Source of the DNA: Trichopria drosophilae
Lineage: Eukaryota; Arthropoda; Insecta; Hymenoptera; Diapriidae
Length of the DNA: 64,000 nucleotides
Direction: 5' to 3'
NCBI GenBank assembly: GCA_030407085.1
Contig: CM059585.1
Span: 91,464,501 to 91,528,500, forward strand
The notes beneath the pieces were generated by a model, which was not told the DNA's origin, did not search any database, and worked only from the letters and a program-made list of their open reading frames with translations. Both the position numbers and the translations under genes were made by a program. This document shows positions 23,506 through 35,540 of this stretch, one piece after another. Position 1 is the first letter of the stretch; every line of letters begins with the position of its first letter.

Positions 23506-26394
23506 GCTGTCGCAGTGTATTCTGTGGTTGTTTTTTTATAAGAAAACCAATTTAAATAAGGTTTTGGATTTGCAAAATTAATTGAAAAAGTTCTTCTATA
23601 TCTAGGCGGACAATAATTGGACACCAATTTTTTCCGCTCGGTATGCAGAGGATCCGAGAGCTGTTTATAACTTCCATATTCTGCAATGACTGGCAAAATT
23701 CAAAATGGCCAATCTAATGTGGTTAATCAAAATTACAGTCCTTTACAGTAACGTGTACGAAAATTATCGTAATCTCATTGAACTAATGGAATTTACGTGG
23801 ATTAAAAGAATTTGTTAACCTTTAAAAACCAGCAAATCAATTAAATTTTTGTCTAAATATATTTTTGTTATTTTTGTCCGTTGTATTATCTCGGCCATCC
23901 TGAATTTTAAGATCTATTAAACAGATCCTTGTTACCGACCTAAATAAAAACTCATATACCAAATATTAAATAAAATTATAATTTTTGAAAATTATTATTG
24001 GCCAAATTGGAACTAGAATTTTAAAAATCTGACACAAAATTTCGTAATCAGGCACCTTCAAAATCCCAATATAGCGCATTCCACGTCAAACCGTCAACCT
24101 TTTTTTCACACAAATTTTAAATTTTTATTTATCGTTTGTGTACCGTAGTATATGTAAATGATATATTATTGACCACTTGCAACATTTTAAATTCGTCAAT
24201 AGTAAAAGCAGTGAGGATATTTAGAAATATGTAGGTATCTGTTCTCCCAATGTTTAATTTATTTAAGCGCAAAAATGCCAGGACCAATAATTAACATAAC
24301 ATACATTTTTCGTAGTTTATTTATGGACCTTGTGAAAATATTCAATCTCACGTGTTTCTATATGATGAGGTCAAAAAGGTATTAATGTTTTTAATTTACA
24401 CTTCGTAATGAAAGGACCCATTTTAAAATTCGGAAGAAAATTTCCAATAATTGTTAAACATATAGTCTTTTTGTCAGTATAGTTAACATTTGGCTATAGA
24501 TGAGTTTACAATTAAAACATCGAACCGAAAAATTATAAGTAAAGTTAAGACCCCTGATTAACATTTAAACAACAAAAAGTGTTAAACAAACAAAAAGTGC
24601 GATAGCACTCATAAAGGAATATATTTTGTTATCATAAAATATACCTTACTTTGTTGATACATCAGAGATATGTATGTTGATAATTACAATACGCATTTTA
24701 ATATTTGCAATAAATGATTGCAAATCCCCAAGTAAAAAAAGTCATATATGGATTATATATAAATTATATGCAATCTCCTATATTAAATAATTAATCATTT
24801 TTGCTCGATGGCTTGGTTGGTTTGTATCACTTCGGTCAGGCGACTTGTAAAATTAAATGACCGAAAGATGCAGAAAAAAGGTGTCTTTTAGGAGTATTTA
24901 AAAAATCGTTGAAAATAGGTTTGATGCCAGTGCTACATATTATTAAATTCAATAATTCTCCTTCAATCTATGTTTCTTTATCGAATTTACTTCAGCAAAA
25001 ATATAGTCACCTTGAAACTTTAAGGCGTCAGGAATCGAATTTTGCTCGCTACGCCAAGTACGATGTAGCTGCTCATGCCTCACGAGCATTGATCAAAGTG
25101 CACGACTGAAAAATATAGTTCAAACTGTCGCGGAAAAATGTATTTGCCAAGGAGTTGCGAAATTATAAGTACTCAGGAGTGCTAAGTGAAATACGAAAAA
25201 AGTACGAAGAAAGAATGTACACAGAATTAAGTGAAAAGTTTTCTGCTATACCAGGTCATGTACTCTTCACGTTGATTATCATTATATGATTGAATCCAGA
25301 AAGTATATGAATAAATTCTGTATGGAAGAATGAGGATCAAGATAAGATATTATTCTATATAATTTGATTTGGAAGAATAATAGCCGTTATTGTGGCAACA
25401 CCGCGAAAGATAACAAAAAAAAAATTACGAAAAAAAGGGAATGATAATTCATCAAACAAATTTATTGTAGACAAATTGGTATAAACTTTAGCAGTGCAGT
25501 TTTTTCGTTTAAAATAATCTTTACATTCTCCATGTAACTGATGATTTTATTTTTCTTAATTGTCGATAAATGTAATTTTCCGGTATTAATAATTTTGTTT
25601 TTTTTTAATTATTAGAAAATGTAAGGGCAATATTGACTTATATGCTTCAACGTATCACTGATGATTAACGTAACTATTATTATGCGTGTTTTTGGCGGTC
25701 TGCATAATTTGTCAACCTGTGTAATAATTGTTATACAAAAATAGTGTATACAACACATTTTATGTTTTCATTAAGTCCTGAAAGGTTATTTCTTCACGAT
25801 AGTTTTCAACGGTTGCATTTTGTGTAAAAAAGGGTTCTAAAAACGTCCAAGCAGGCATATCTGACGTAAAATTAATTGAACTTTCAGAATCTTTTGATAG
25901 ATTTTTCAAAAAATGCAACCGTGAAAAATATGTTTTTCGAAGTTGTTTTATGGACCTTCTGAAAATATTTGAAAACTTATAAAAAAACTATTTACAATTA
26001 TTTCAAAAAAAAACACGCATTTCCAACATTTTTTTTCTATCGTTTTTTCACATTGAAATAATTTCAGAATTTTTTTTTGAAGTAAAGAAATCGTGATCTC
26101 GAGTCTGAAACTTTAAAATGTGCATGTCCACATTTTGAAAATAAAGGTAAAAGTATCCAAAATGGCTGCTAATATCCGAAAAAATTAGCGAAAGATTCAA
26201 GAATTTCTCTAAGTCTAAGTTTTATAACATTTACTGACTTGTTAAAAAAATGCGAACCGATGCAGCAGAATGGGTTTCAAATTTGGATTCACTGATCCAA
26301 AAACCATATTACACTCTCCGACACTAATTATTCCTTTGACAAACGTGTTATCATTTTCAAATGGATTTTTCATGCTGTGTATGGCGGAGAATTT
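23506..26394. other. AT-rich non-coding sequence, nothing recognised
   Basis: A 2.9-kb stretch without credible genes. The 66-codon plus frame at 24909-25109 has no similarity I recognise. TGGCTGC/TGGCCAA-type fragments of dispersed repeats are scattered. Confidence 0.4.
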
Positions 26395-26882
26395 TTCTAT
26401 CACGTCGCATTTTCGAGCAAAATGAGGTTTAAAGGTGACAAATTTTCGGTTTTTGGCTATATTTCGATCCTTTTTTTGGCAAAAGAGTATATACTTTTAA
26501 CAAACGCAATCATTTCCGAACCGGTTGTTGAGGTTAAATATTTAGCTCTTAAGTAAATCGAAATATCGCCAAAAACGCACATTCTTATACATTTAACCTC
26601 ACTTTTCTCGAAAATGGACGTGATAGAATAATTCAGCTGACGCCATTGTTTTCGCACGAAATATCCATTCCGAAATGATACTACGATGGCCAAAGTAAAT
26701 TTTCTTTTGCTACAAAAACAATCAAAATATAGCCAAAAATGCACATTTTTTACACATTTAACCTCACTTTTACGAATGTGTCCGAGACAAGAAAATTTTG
26801 CTAGCACCATCGATTTCAGAACGAAAAATCCGTTCAGAAATGATACTGGGATTGTCAAAGATCAAAATTTTCTCGGTCGGTG
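26395..26882. repeat. tandem repeat, unit about 163 bp, plus inverted partial unit
   Basis: Two direct units (26562-26728 and 26729-26882) share GCCAAAAATGCACATT, TTTAACCTCACTTTT, CGAAATATCCATTCCGAAATGATAC-type and GGCCAAAG blocks about 163 bp apart. An inverted partial unit lies at 26395-26475 (GAGGTTTAAAGG, TTTTTGGCTATATTTCG). The 133-codon minus-strand open frame 26457-26858 simply reads across the units, and its internal repetition reflects the DNA repeat. Confidence 0.7.
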
Positions 26883-26929
26883 TTATAGACATAGTATGGG
26901 AGAAGTAAATTGAGAACAACTTTTTTGTC

Positions 26930-27965
26930 CTGGATTACGAATGACATAAATAGGTATAAAACCGGAAAGGACAAATATCTGAACGGGTTTTATACGTCGA
27001 TATTTATAATGGATCAGTGTAGCGAAAAGAAGGAATGGAAAACAGAGATACGGAATAACGGGAAGAAATAGAATAACTTCAATACAAGAATAATAATACA
27101 ATATTCCGAAACTTATCCAAGTAGTTTATTCAGCATTAGAGAGAAAAGAAATCGAGAAGCAGATATTTGTCATGCAATTTTCTAGGATTTTTAAAGAACG
27201 ATTACGGAACAATATTCAGATATTTTTACATTTACTTTATATATAAGGAATTTATAACTCCGAACGTTAAGCTTCAAGTATTTTCGAACGTTTTAAAGCA
27301 ATGCCAAGTTAGAAAAAATGGCCCTATGAAAAGGTAAAATACACGATAAAAAAGTAGTAAAAGTAAGAAAATGCTAAAGTGTAAAATGCCAAGGACAAAT
27401 TCAAGAATTACTGGCGAACGCAGTATGTAGGTAAATAGACTGAGATTTACGAGTGAACGAGGGATGCATATGAAGACGGAAGACGCGAGGGTTAAAGAGG
27501 TAATAAACGGAAAACGACAAAGTAGCGAGTAATGGATAGTAGAAAGCAACGATGTAATAAAGATATTCCAAATGGTGGAAGCAAGGATGAAGTCGCGATA
27601 GAACGAGACAGTTATATGTATATTAGTGCTGGAAAACGGAGCAGGAAGGTAGTACCTAGGTAAAGGACGATCTGCAAGAAAGCGGTTGGTCGGTGGTGGA
27701 AAGAGATTTTAGTATTGGTTTCAACTGAAACTACTTCGTAGCTCGTACCTGGGATGCTGGTATGCGAGAACTCGGTCGATAGAGCTACCGTTCTCCTACT
27801 CTTCTGTTCTTTCTCTTTTCAACTCGCTCCGTTACTGGTACCCTTGATTTTCTATTGCTCTCTGTCTCACCTAAATGTCTCACTCTGTTATATCTACTTG
27901 TCTTCTCTATTACTAGCGAGATTCTTGCTTACTACTCCAAAGTACTGTGATGGTGCTGGCTGACA
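26930..27965. other. strand-asymmetric non-coding block
   Basis: The plus strand is purine-rich from about 26990 to 27700 and then sharply pyrimidine-rich from 27770 to 27930. The long minus-strand frame at 27274-27549 and the plus frame at 27754-27963 are biased to hydrophobic and leucine/serine residues by this composition and resemble no known protein. No terminal repeats were found. Confidence 0.35.
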
Positions 27966-28259
27966 GTTCAATGGGTCCAAAGACTAACTTGTCTTTTGTT
28001 CGAAAGTGTACAAAGTTTAGCTGAAAATTATGAATTATGCACAATTACGTCAGTAAAACTATGTAAAATTGACGATTCATAAAATTCCGAATGGAAAAAG
28101 TTACGAAATTCCGAAAGTCCAATATTCTAAATTGATAACAATATTATATCCGGGTGTAAAAATCAAAATTGAAATTAAGGAATTATCATGAAATAAAGTT
28201 CTAGAAACTAAGCAGACCATCAAAATGATGGTGCTCTCCAGAAACAGGACTATACTTTT

Positions 28260-28640
28260 CCAAGGCAGAATTGTTCTATCACTTCCATATTTTGAAATAT
28301 CCTCAACTAAAAGTGCAAAAACACCGATTTTGGGCTTTTCAGTAAATTTTGGTGACCAAAAAAAATGTTTGTTCGCAATTTGGCAAAATAAAGATTAATG
28401 CGCTTATGTCAGGGTTCAAATTCTCTTTTAGTAATTCCGATTTTGTTTTCATCAAGTTATCAAAGTTTTTGTTAAGGCACGATTATGATTTTCGTTTTTT
28501 GCACTTTTGGGTTAGGATTTCCCGAAATCTTAACATGATAGAACAAATCTGGTTTCAGCACGTCGAAAATAATCGGAAAAGTATACTCAGGTTTAATCAG
28601 GTTTTTGTCTAATTGCGAACAAAAATTTTCTTTCGCTACA
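28260..28640. repeat. diverged inverted repeat (foldback relic)
   Basis: The left arm (GAATTGTTCTATCA, AAATATCCTCAACTAAAAGTGCAAAAAC, 28268-28340) is matched inversely by 28480-28560 (TTTTTTGCACTTTTGGGTTAGGATTTCCC ... TGATAGAACAAATC). A second pair, TTTGTTCGCAATT at 28368 and AATTGCGAACAAAA at 28612, lies asymmetrically. It is an old foldback repeat with no coding function. Confidence 0.55.
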
Positions 28641-28663
28641 AAAATTTATTAAAATGAATTCTC

Positions 28664-28733
28664 GGCTTCGTGACTCAGGCGATAACGCACTGGATTACGA
28701 TGTCGAAGGTGGTGTGTTCGATCGCCGTCGGTG
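28664..28733 (+). repeat. tRNA-like sequence (SINE head or tRNA pseudogene)
   Basis: GCTTCGTGACTCAGGCGATA resembles a tRNA D-arm with an A-box (TGACTCAGGCG). About 40 bases on, GTGTTCGATCGCC resembles a T-arm B-box. The spacing suits a tRNA of about 72 nt, but the acceptor and anticodon stems do not pair well. It is therefore a decayed tRNA copy or the head of a tRNA-derived SINE rather than a working tRNA. Confidence 0.45.
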
Positions 28734-28735
28734 AA

Positions 28736-30384
28736 CAATTTTTCGATTTCGTTTTTAAGCAGCTGCTCACTGTTGGCAAGACGAGCCATGTTGTTTTTTT
28801 ACATTTCGAAAATATTGTTACTCTACATCTCTCTCTGCATGATATTAGACTTCATTAAGAAATACATTGAAATTTTTTCAAAATTATTAAAATATTTGTA
28901 AAAATTTGTTACCTACACGTTCTTAAAAATTTTAAATTATTTCCGAAAAATTTGGAGAGATGTTATCACATTCTACGATGGGTTCTAAATTTTTTTGTTC
29001 GTTACCGTATTTTCTAACAGTTGATAGTTTTGCAAAAAGAAATCATAAATATAATACCTGCAATCAATTTTCTCGAAAACTATCAACTTTTGGAAATAAT
29101 GCGAACAACGAAAAACGCTTAGAATTCATCTTAGAACATTTTTTCAGATTTTTTTTGTAAATAATTTAATATTTTAGATAAAATTTATATAAAAAATTTC
29201 TCAAAATATCATAAAGAAAATCTGAAAAACATTCCAGTATATTCCTAAAAAATTTTGCATTTTTAGTATGTTTGTAAAAAAAGATCATAGCATTTGAGCT
29301 GAAGCATTCCGAAATTTTCGAAATAATTTTAATGGAGGACGCCATTTTGAGTTACAATGATGTGGGATATAAAACTAAAACGTATTCTTAAAATGTAAAT
29401 ATTTTGACAATTTTTGTATATAGTTTCAATCGTATTGAGTAGAATAATTATTTTCCAATATTTTGGCAAACCTTTTCTAAGTTTGGCGTCATATTTGAAT
29501 TCCTAATGACTGAAACTCAATGTTGACCTTGAAAATAGTAGAATATATACCTTCTATATGATAGAGTTGCATTTATAAAGACGAAATTTATTTCTTTATT
29601 CAAGACAGAATTCAATGATAAAAAAACAGGACACGACAAATGATTTTATGGCATTTCTATATGTTTCTCCTGGACTGTATTAAATTATGTTTTAAAGACA
29701 CAAATTAAGTGGCCATTTATTAAAAAAATATGTTGATGCAGAAAACATCCTTTCAGGTTACTACAATACTTAATTATACTTATTAGCGTTCTCATTTTGC
29801 TTCTAATGGTTATGACTTTGGTGCTACTAAACTCATCTTGTCTATATAATTGCGAACAACTCTCCAGATATACAAGCACGTCATTTAATTTAAATATCAA
29901 AACTTCTTACAACTCCAAAAGTTCGTGAGCGGACTTTAGTTCTGCTTGGTAACAAAATATATATGTTTACTTCAGGGCCAAACATGTACTCTATTTTAAC
30001 TTAAGACATGGCGCAGTTTATATTCTGATGAAGTTTGACCTCATTTCCTGTCGTACGTGCTAGAAAAACTGTAAGGGAACTGTCGTACATTAACTTTAAG
30101 TTTTCGTGAGTAATAATTAGTTGTGTTTTACGTACTCGTAGATCTCGCTTGCTCGCGCAGGTCTATTTCAACATTCAAAAATATTGGCTTCAGGCTAACT
30201 CTTTAACACTGTTTTAATATTTTTTCTTGTATATTACCCGGTAGACGTGTATAGTTTGATAGGATAGAAATAACTTATTTCAAGAGGAAATGAACGACTC
30301 TGAAAGTATGAATAAAACCAATGCTCTTTCGATTTAAATTAGTCGAACTGATCTGGATTTCTGCGGGTGCGCGTCGCGAAACCG
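28736..30384. other. AT-rich non-coding sequence, nothing recognised
   Basis: A small hairpin (GTTGATAGTTTT at 29019 with AAAACTATCAAC at 29079) and a TGGAGGACGCCATTTTGA relic near 29332 are the only features. The short frames are incidental. Confidence 0.4.
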
Positions 30385-30610
30385 AGAAATTAAAACGCCG
30401 ACAGATTCAAACTCCGTCAAAAAGTCGACAGTAAAAAAGACCGACATTTCAAAAAATGACCAGTGGAGGTTAAAAAAAATCGCCGAGAGGTCAAAAAAAC
30501 TGACAGTCGAAAAACCGACAAAAAAAATAATTACATCGACAAGCGGATAGCCATTTTTTGAACTGTCGTTTTTTTGACCTGTCGGTTTATTAATTTGTCG
30601 GTTCGACCCG
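30385..30610. repeat. cluster of CCGACA/TGTCGG and GTCAAAAAA motifs
   Basis: Degenerate repeats such as CCGACAGATTC, AAAAAGTCGACAG, AAAAGACCGACA, AAAAACCGACAAAAAA and TTTGACCTGTCGGTTT fill this block, with the right part inverted relative to the left. The same motif occurs in the insert at 11105-11220. It appears to be the subterminal region of a dispersed repeat family. Confidence 0.55.
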
Positions 30611-32990
30611 CCTAAATTTTAGCGAAAACTGCGCCCCCAATTCATGCACTGACAATCACTGATTATTCACTGAATTCCAAATTTGGCACTTTATAAGATC
30701 CAGAAGGTAGAGAGAAAGAGGATTTGATTCTACGAATACAATATCTGTTAGAAAATGCAAATACAGGAATACACCAATAAGTTTTAAAAATTATGGTTGA
30801 GAAAATTGTAAATAACGATTGGCGAATTGGCGAGCAAATCACGATGTTTTTATGATGAAAAAAAATGTATTTATTATTTAATAGTTGGAAGCATAAATAC
30901 ATTTATTTCACTTCAAAATAGTTACACGACTCTATAAAATTAACAATATAAGTAAAGAGTTGACAAATACCTATAATTTATTATAGTTACTGGTTAAAAA
31001 AAAAATTTAAATCGTATTATAATAAACGACCATATTTAATGGTTACTTGTTTATCAACGAATCTGTACTATTCAATATTTTACGATTAGCTACTTTTATA
31101 TAGTTACATTGTATATTCATTTATTCCACGTTGATGATTCAAAATTTACATTTGTTCAATTCGATTATGTAACTTTTTTTATTTTTTGTTAGTAGTTTAC
31201 TGTTTGATGCATATGCAATTTAATATCACTAGTCCATTCACCTCCCTAGATATCATGTAACGATTGGAGTGGAATGTATTGCGAATGGCGTTACTCAAAA
31301 ATCCAATCCGATTTCATGTCACTTCTGGTAAATTCTCAAAAAATCGGCCAATTATGAAAAAAACATATTTTGTTGAAAATGCTTAAAACTAATTAATATT
31401 TTGTATTAGCTGTTTGCATTTAACCTAAATAATGCACAAATGCATAAATGCATAAATAACCTAAATGCTTTAGGTTAAAGGAGTTTTTGATTGTGAATCA
31501 TTTAACATGATAATTGTTAACGATTCTTTACAACTATTTAATAAATCTGTTTTAATAACAAATTATTGCATTTTACTCAAATAATACCCCTTATATGATA
31601 TCTGAGATGTGGTCCTCATTTCCACATCAAAATGAATACTCCGAATTAACATAATTCATCAAAATTTGATCAAATTTGGTCAAAAGCGTATGAATGGAAA
31701 CGTGATCAAAATAAGATAGAACATTTCAGGACGTGAACAGTTTCCACATTTATTTTATCCGTTTGATATTCATACAGTTGCAATGGTACTGCATGGATTC
31801 AAATTGTATGAGATGTCAATCAGAGTAGTATCTTATTTTCTTCTTGAAATCTAATAAAATTCTAACTCAACTAATAACTCACGTTGGTTCAGACGACAGT
31901 ATCTAATTGGACATAATTCGAGTTGAAATGGCCCAAAATTTGGAACTAACAGAGTATAAAACGTTCTATAATTTGACCCATTTAAATCTCGAACGTTTTT
32001 TATTTTGGTCCATTTTCAACCGAAACTGTTCCAAATATATTTTGTTATCTGAATATTTTAAATATTTCATATTATTGTACCACAAACTAATCCTTTTAAG
32101 AATTGTATCTGGTATTTGAAATTTTCAAGCCAGAGATATGCTAATTCACAATTGATTGGTCCAAAAGTCCGCAAAAGGAATCTGTCATCAGGGTTGAAAT
32201 TGCAACTGGCCCGACGAAAACACGCACATGAAAAAAAGGAACTTTTCATTAAAACTACAATAAAACGACCGAAATCCGAGTTAAAAAATGAAAACCATTG
32301 GCCACAACTTCTCAGGATCATCACAGAATCTCACTCACTATAACATATGGCAAAGAGAGTCATCAGCAGTTACATATTTGAAAATAACTAGGAAAAAATC
32401 GGTATGAAATTCTCGGTAACCTTTTTTTAACAGAGGATCGACAGAAAATATTTCATGCAGCATTCAAGTTAATGAACGGAGTTACGCTTTTCCATTTTCT
32501 CACGTTTTAGTGGATGAATACGGTACTTAATTAACGATATTATCGCTGTCTTTGTCATATTAAGATATAAAGTAACTGGAAAAGATTGTTTACGCAATTT
32601 TATGTGAAATTTTTCATAAACCACGGAATCAGCTGCTTTTGTTAAGAATTCACCATATATAAATGTAGGATAGTTCAATAAATACACGTATACCGTAGAA
32701 TTGGGAGTTACTAATATGCATTACTACAATTTCATCAAATAAATAATTTGGTGACTGTCCTGACAGCAATGTAGAATGTGATATACAAGAGAAAATTATA
32801 ATGGATTCTTTAGAACTCACAAAAACTAAAACACGATTTTATACTACACTTAGAAGTTATAGACGCACGTGCTACAAAACATTATGATTATTCTAAAAGC
32901 AGCTGTGATACATATCTATCGGTAGGAACATAATACAAAATGCCAGACTATTTTTGTTACTTGTATCTATTTTCAGCCCTCAAACTTTAC
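30611..32990. other. AT-rich non-coding sequence, nothing recognised
   Basis: No credible gene or repeat boundary. The short frames at 30663-30902, 31907-32119 and 32067-32343 overlap in several frames and resemble nothing known. Confidence 0.4.
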
Positions 32991-33164
32991 CCCATTATGA
33001 CGGAAAAGATTATGGGGAAATCGATCATCGGAGATTGAGCTATAAACCAATCGGGTCCACGAAGGCGATGCGCAAAGTGACAAGCGATTGACCGCATAGT
33101 GCCGCTGATGACGTTATCCTGAAGATCGATTATAGCTGTACGAGCGTGGCAATGGAACGCATAC
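32991..33164 (-). other. candidate internal exon, 174 bp (weak)
   Basis: On the minus strand a polypyrimidine run and acceptor (CTCTTTTTTCAG) precede position 33164, and a donor-like GG-GTAAAG follows position 32991. Only one of the three frames stays open across the segment, giving 58 codons with residues such as YAFHCHARTAIIDLQDNV and RLRGPDWFIAQ. Its length is a multiple of three, so skipping would keep the frame. The block is GC-richer than its surroundings. I recognise no domain, and chance is a real alternative. Confidence 0.25.
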
Positions 33165-33667
33165 CTGAAAAAAGAGCTTATGAAGCAAAAAATATTTCCC
33201 TGCATACTACTGACACTGCCATATTGATGAGCTTAAATCCATACTTAGCTGGTTTCTTATTATGCGGGATAAAATGTGTCGTCGTTTTGTACCCACTGAT
33301 ATATACAAATAATCTCAATGTATCTCTCAGGATTGCCCTAATATGTATGTTCATATTACCTCGTTAACATCTCACTGTATATTCAGCAGGATGCTATGTA
33401 ACATGATTAAAACGAAAAAATTATCTTCATTTAATAACCGAACGGGATTGTCTGGCAAAACTTTGGACGAAACTTGATTCGATTAGATTTAGAGGTAACC
33501 CGATCGGCTGGAAGTTATGTAGGATTTCTATGGAAAAAGTCTAATCTTTCAATTTTTATTTTAGGCATTTACCCTCCTGCGCACGAGTTTTCCCCGGAAA
33601 AGCGCTTTGCAAACTCATAAGTTTTTCACGCAGTCGGATTTTCTTATAAATTGGTATCTAGAGGTTT

Positions 33668-33826
33668 TTTGGGTCCCTGATTACGAATTTGGAGTCAGAC
33701 TTCCAAAATCCAAAATGGCGGATCGTGTAAATCAGCCAAGAATTTGAAGTTTAGTCAGCCATACTGGATCCGCCATTTTCAATTTCGAAAATCTGATGAC
33801 GGATTCGTAATCAGCGATCCCAAAAA
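33668..33826. repeat. TGGCGGATC-family inverted repeat
   Basis: TGGGTCCCTGATTACGAAT ... AAAATGGCGGATC is mirrored by GATCCGCCATTTTC ... ATTCGTAATCAGCGATCCC. The same motif set forms the arms of the 965-bp palindrome and relics near 4010, 59950-60250 and 63400. Confidence 0.75.
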
Positions 33827-34084
33827 TCTCCGAGCAACAAGTTTTGAGTCAATTAGATGAAAAGAAAAGTTCGTGGCACAGAGGGTTAAATTTAAAAAAC
33901 TGATCATTTTTATTCGAAATTTGTCAATAAGTTATAGTATTATTTACTTATAAATATTTAAAATTCAGGCTTGCAATTATGTATATCATAATCTGTAAAC
34001 CTTAAGCTTCAATGTGCAATTTCATTCGCATTTTAAAGTTACTTTGATCAAAAGTTATTAACAAGAACGTTAGGCCGAGTATAC

Positions 34085-34132
34085 TCGTCCTCATGCATAC
34101 GGGCACGTTTCGTTTGGACGAGTATACTCGGC
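34085..34132. repeat. paired CGAGTATACTCG palindromes
   Basis: GCCGAGTATACTCGTCC near 34075 and GGACGAGTATACTCGGC near 34116 are exact inverses 24 bases apart, and each core is itself palindromic. The right copy abuts the piggyBac-like terminal repeat, so these are probably subterminal sites of that element. Confidence 0.6.
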
Positions 34133-34152
34133 TTTGTGCGCAGGAGGGTTAA

Positions 34153-35039
34153 GGAAGTTGAGAAATTTTCGAGTCGATATGAATTTAAAAAATTTGTTAA
34201 AACGATTTCTGCATGCACTAGACGTAAATAAACCGGCTATTCTGCCTCACAATTTGTTCAACTGCCTACATATTTTAGCGCTAAAAAACAGCAGTTCGCT
34301 CCAGTTTTGTTTATAGAAAACGTACCATACGTTACCATACTGCATTTTTGATGGTGAGCAATGAAATAATTATGGGTAGGCTAGCGATATTTGGTCACTG
34401 CTTTTGGATAGCTAAAACCCAATGATATCCTAACCACTTTTGAGTGCTACACTGGACAGTCAAAAATACAGCTGTTTTTTTCGGATAAAAATGTCTAACA
34501 TACTCATTTCTAATTGAATGATTATTAAGAAAAGAATTAAATAGTATGCAAATAAATAAGATGAAAGGAGCCTAATTTAATTGTTTGTTTGAAGTAATTT
34601 TTTTGAAACAAACATTAAATTACAAAAGTCATTACAGAGGTTGGTTGTATTAAATCAAATATTGACTTTGCAACATGATTTGCATTGCCAATCTTTAAAC
34701 TTTAAAACATTCTTTCTATAGCATGGAATTTTGGTCCATTTATAATAAAATATCAATATTATAATATGACGGTTTACGCTCAATATCCTGAGTATCAGAG
34801 CATTTAGCTAAAATTGATCATTTAAATTTTAATGCAAATAAAGAGTATTTACAGTAGGGGAGTATTATACCACTTTATTAGTTTTAGGTGAAAAATAATA
34901 TAACCTTTTTAGATAATTTACATGTTAGTCGGTCAAAATAAAGCTGGTGCCTTCCCTTAAATCTATATTCTATGTAATATATAAACTATCTATCTTGGCT
35001 AATATACAAATACTACAATGATGTATTATATTTATGAAA
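34153..35039. other. AT-rich non-coding sequence, nothing recognised
   Basis: No repeats or credible open frames were identified. Confidence 0.4.
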
Positions 35040-35540
35040 TAAGTGATAAAGAGGGAAGTTAAAAACTATACATTATATTATTCACGGAAACGATATTTCG
35101 TTATTACACAGTGATTGAAAATGCAGCTTGAACAATGTAGTTTCAAACTCGCAATCACGGTAAGCAACGAAGTGATGTGCAGTTTAGGAATACGGTCAAC
35201 GATATCGCCCGGGCGCTTGCATGCATAATTCACGATTCGCACGTGTTCATTTTTCCGTATACACGCCATCGTCTTATTCCTTCCTCCTTTATAGACACTT
35301 CAGGCACGCGATAAGTGGTCTCTCCTTAGTCCACGCTGCTATACATTAAGGGTGGTTCGAGCCACGGTACTGCTTCCATGCCGGAAGTTAAATTATTTTA
35401 TTCATGCGCTGCCACGTCGTTGGATCGGTGCAAACGACTCTGATGGGGTCCGGCCACGGCCGGTAAAATTTCCATATGCAAAAATATTCTATACGTACGT
35501 CGAACAAACCTATGAAGAAACCTCGTCTTCATTTTGATAG
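35040..35540. other. GC-richer island, function unknown
   Basis: A low-repeat block including CGCCCGGGCGCTTGCATGCA (35206), GCACGTGTTC, and GGGGTCCGGCCACGGCCGG (35443). Short open frames occur on both strands (35078-35269 minus, 35352-35537 plus) without recognisable domains. It is one of the better candidates for a conserved regulatory element or untranslated exon. Confidence 0.3.

Larger units (their letters stand above)
33572..34148. mobile_element. piggyBac-like MITE, TTAA target
   Basis: The ends CCCTCCTGCGCAC (33572) and GTGCGCAGGAGGG (34148) are inverted repeats. TTAA follows the right end and TTTA precedes the left, consistent with a TTAA duplication with one mutation. The CCC-start TIR and TTAA target are the piggyBac pattern. 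There is no transposase, so it is non-autonomous. It contains an inverted repeat of the TGGCGGATC family (33668-33826) and a palindromic pair near its right end. Confidence 0.75.

Noticed and set aside
23110..23515. Possible CACTG/CAGTG TA-target MITE
   Set aside because: Only five terminal bases match inversely between 23113 and 23512, too few to support an element.
26457..26858. 133-codon minus-strand frame with internal protein repeats
   Set aside because: The protein repetition mirrors a 163-bp DNA tandem repeat, and there is no known domain.
27274..27549. Leucine/phenylalanine-rich minus frame as a membrane protein
   Set aside because: The hydrophobic composition follows from purine-rich plus-strand DNA; no conserved motif or start context is seen.
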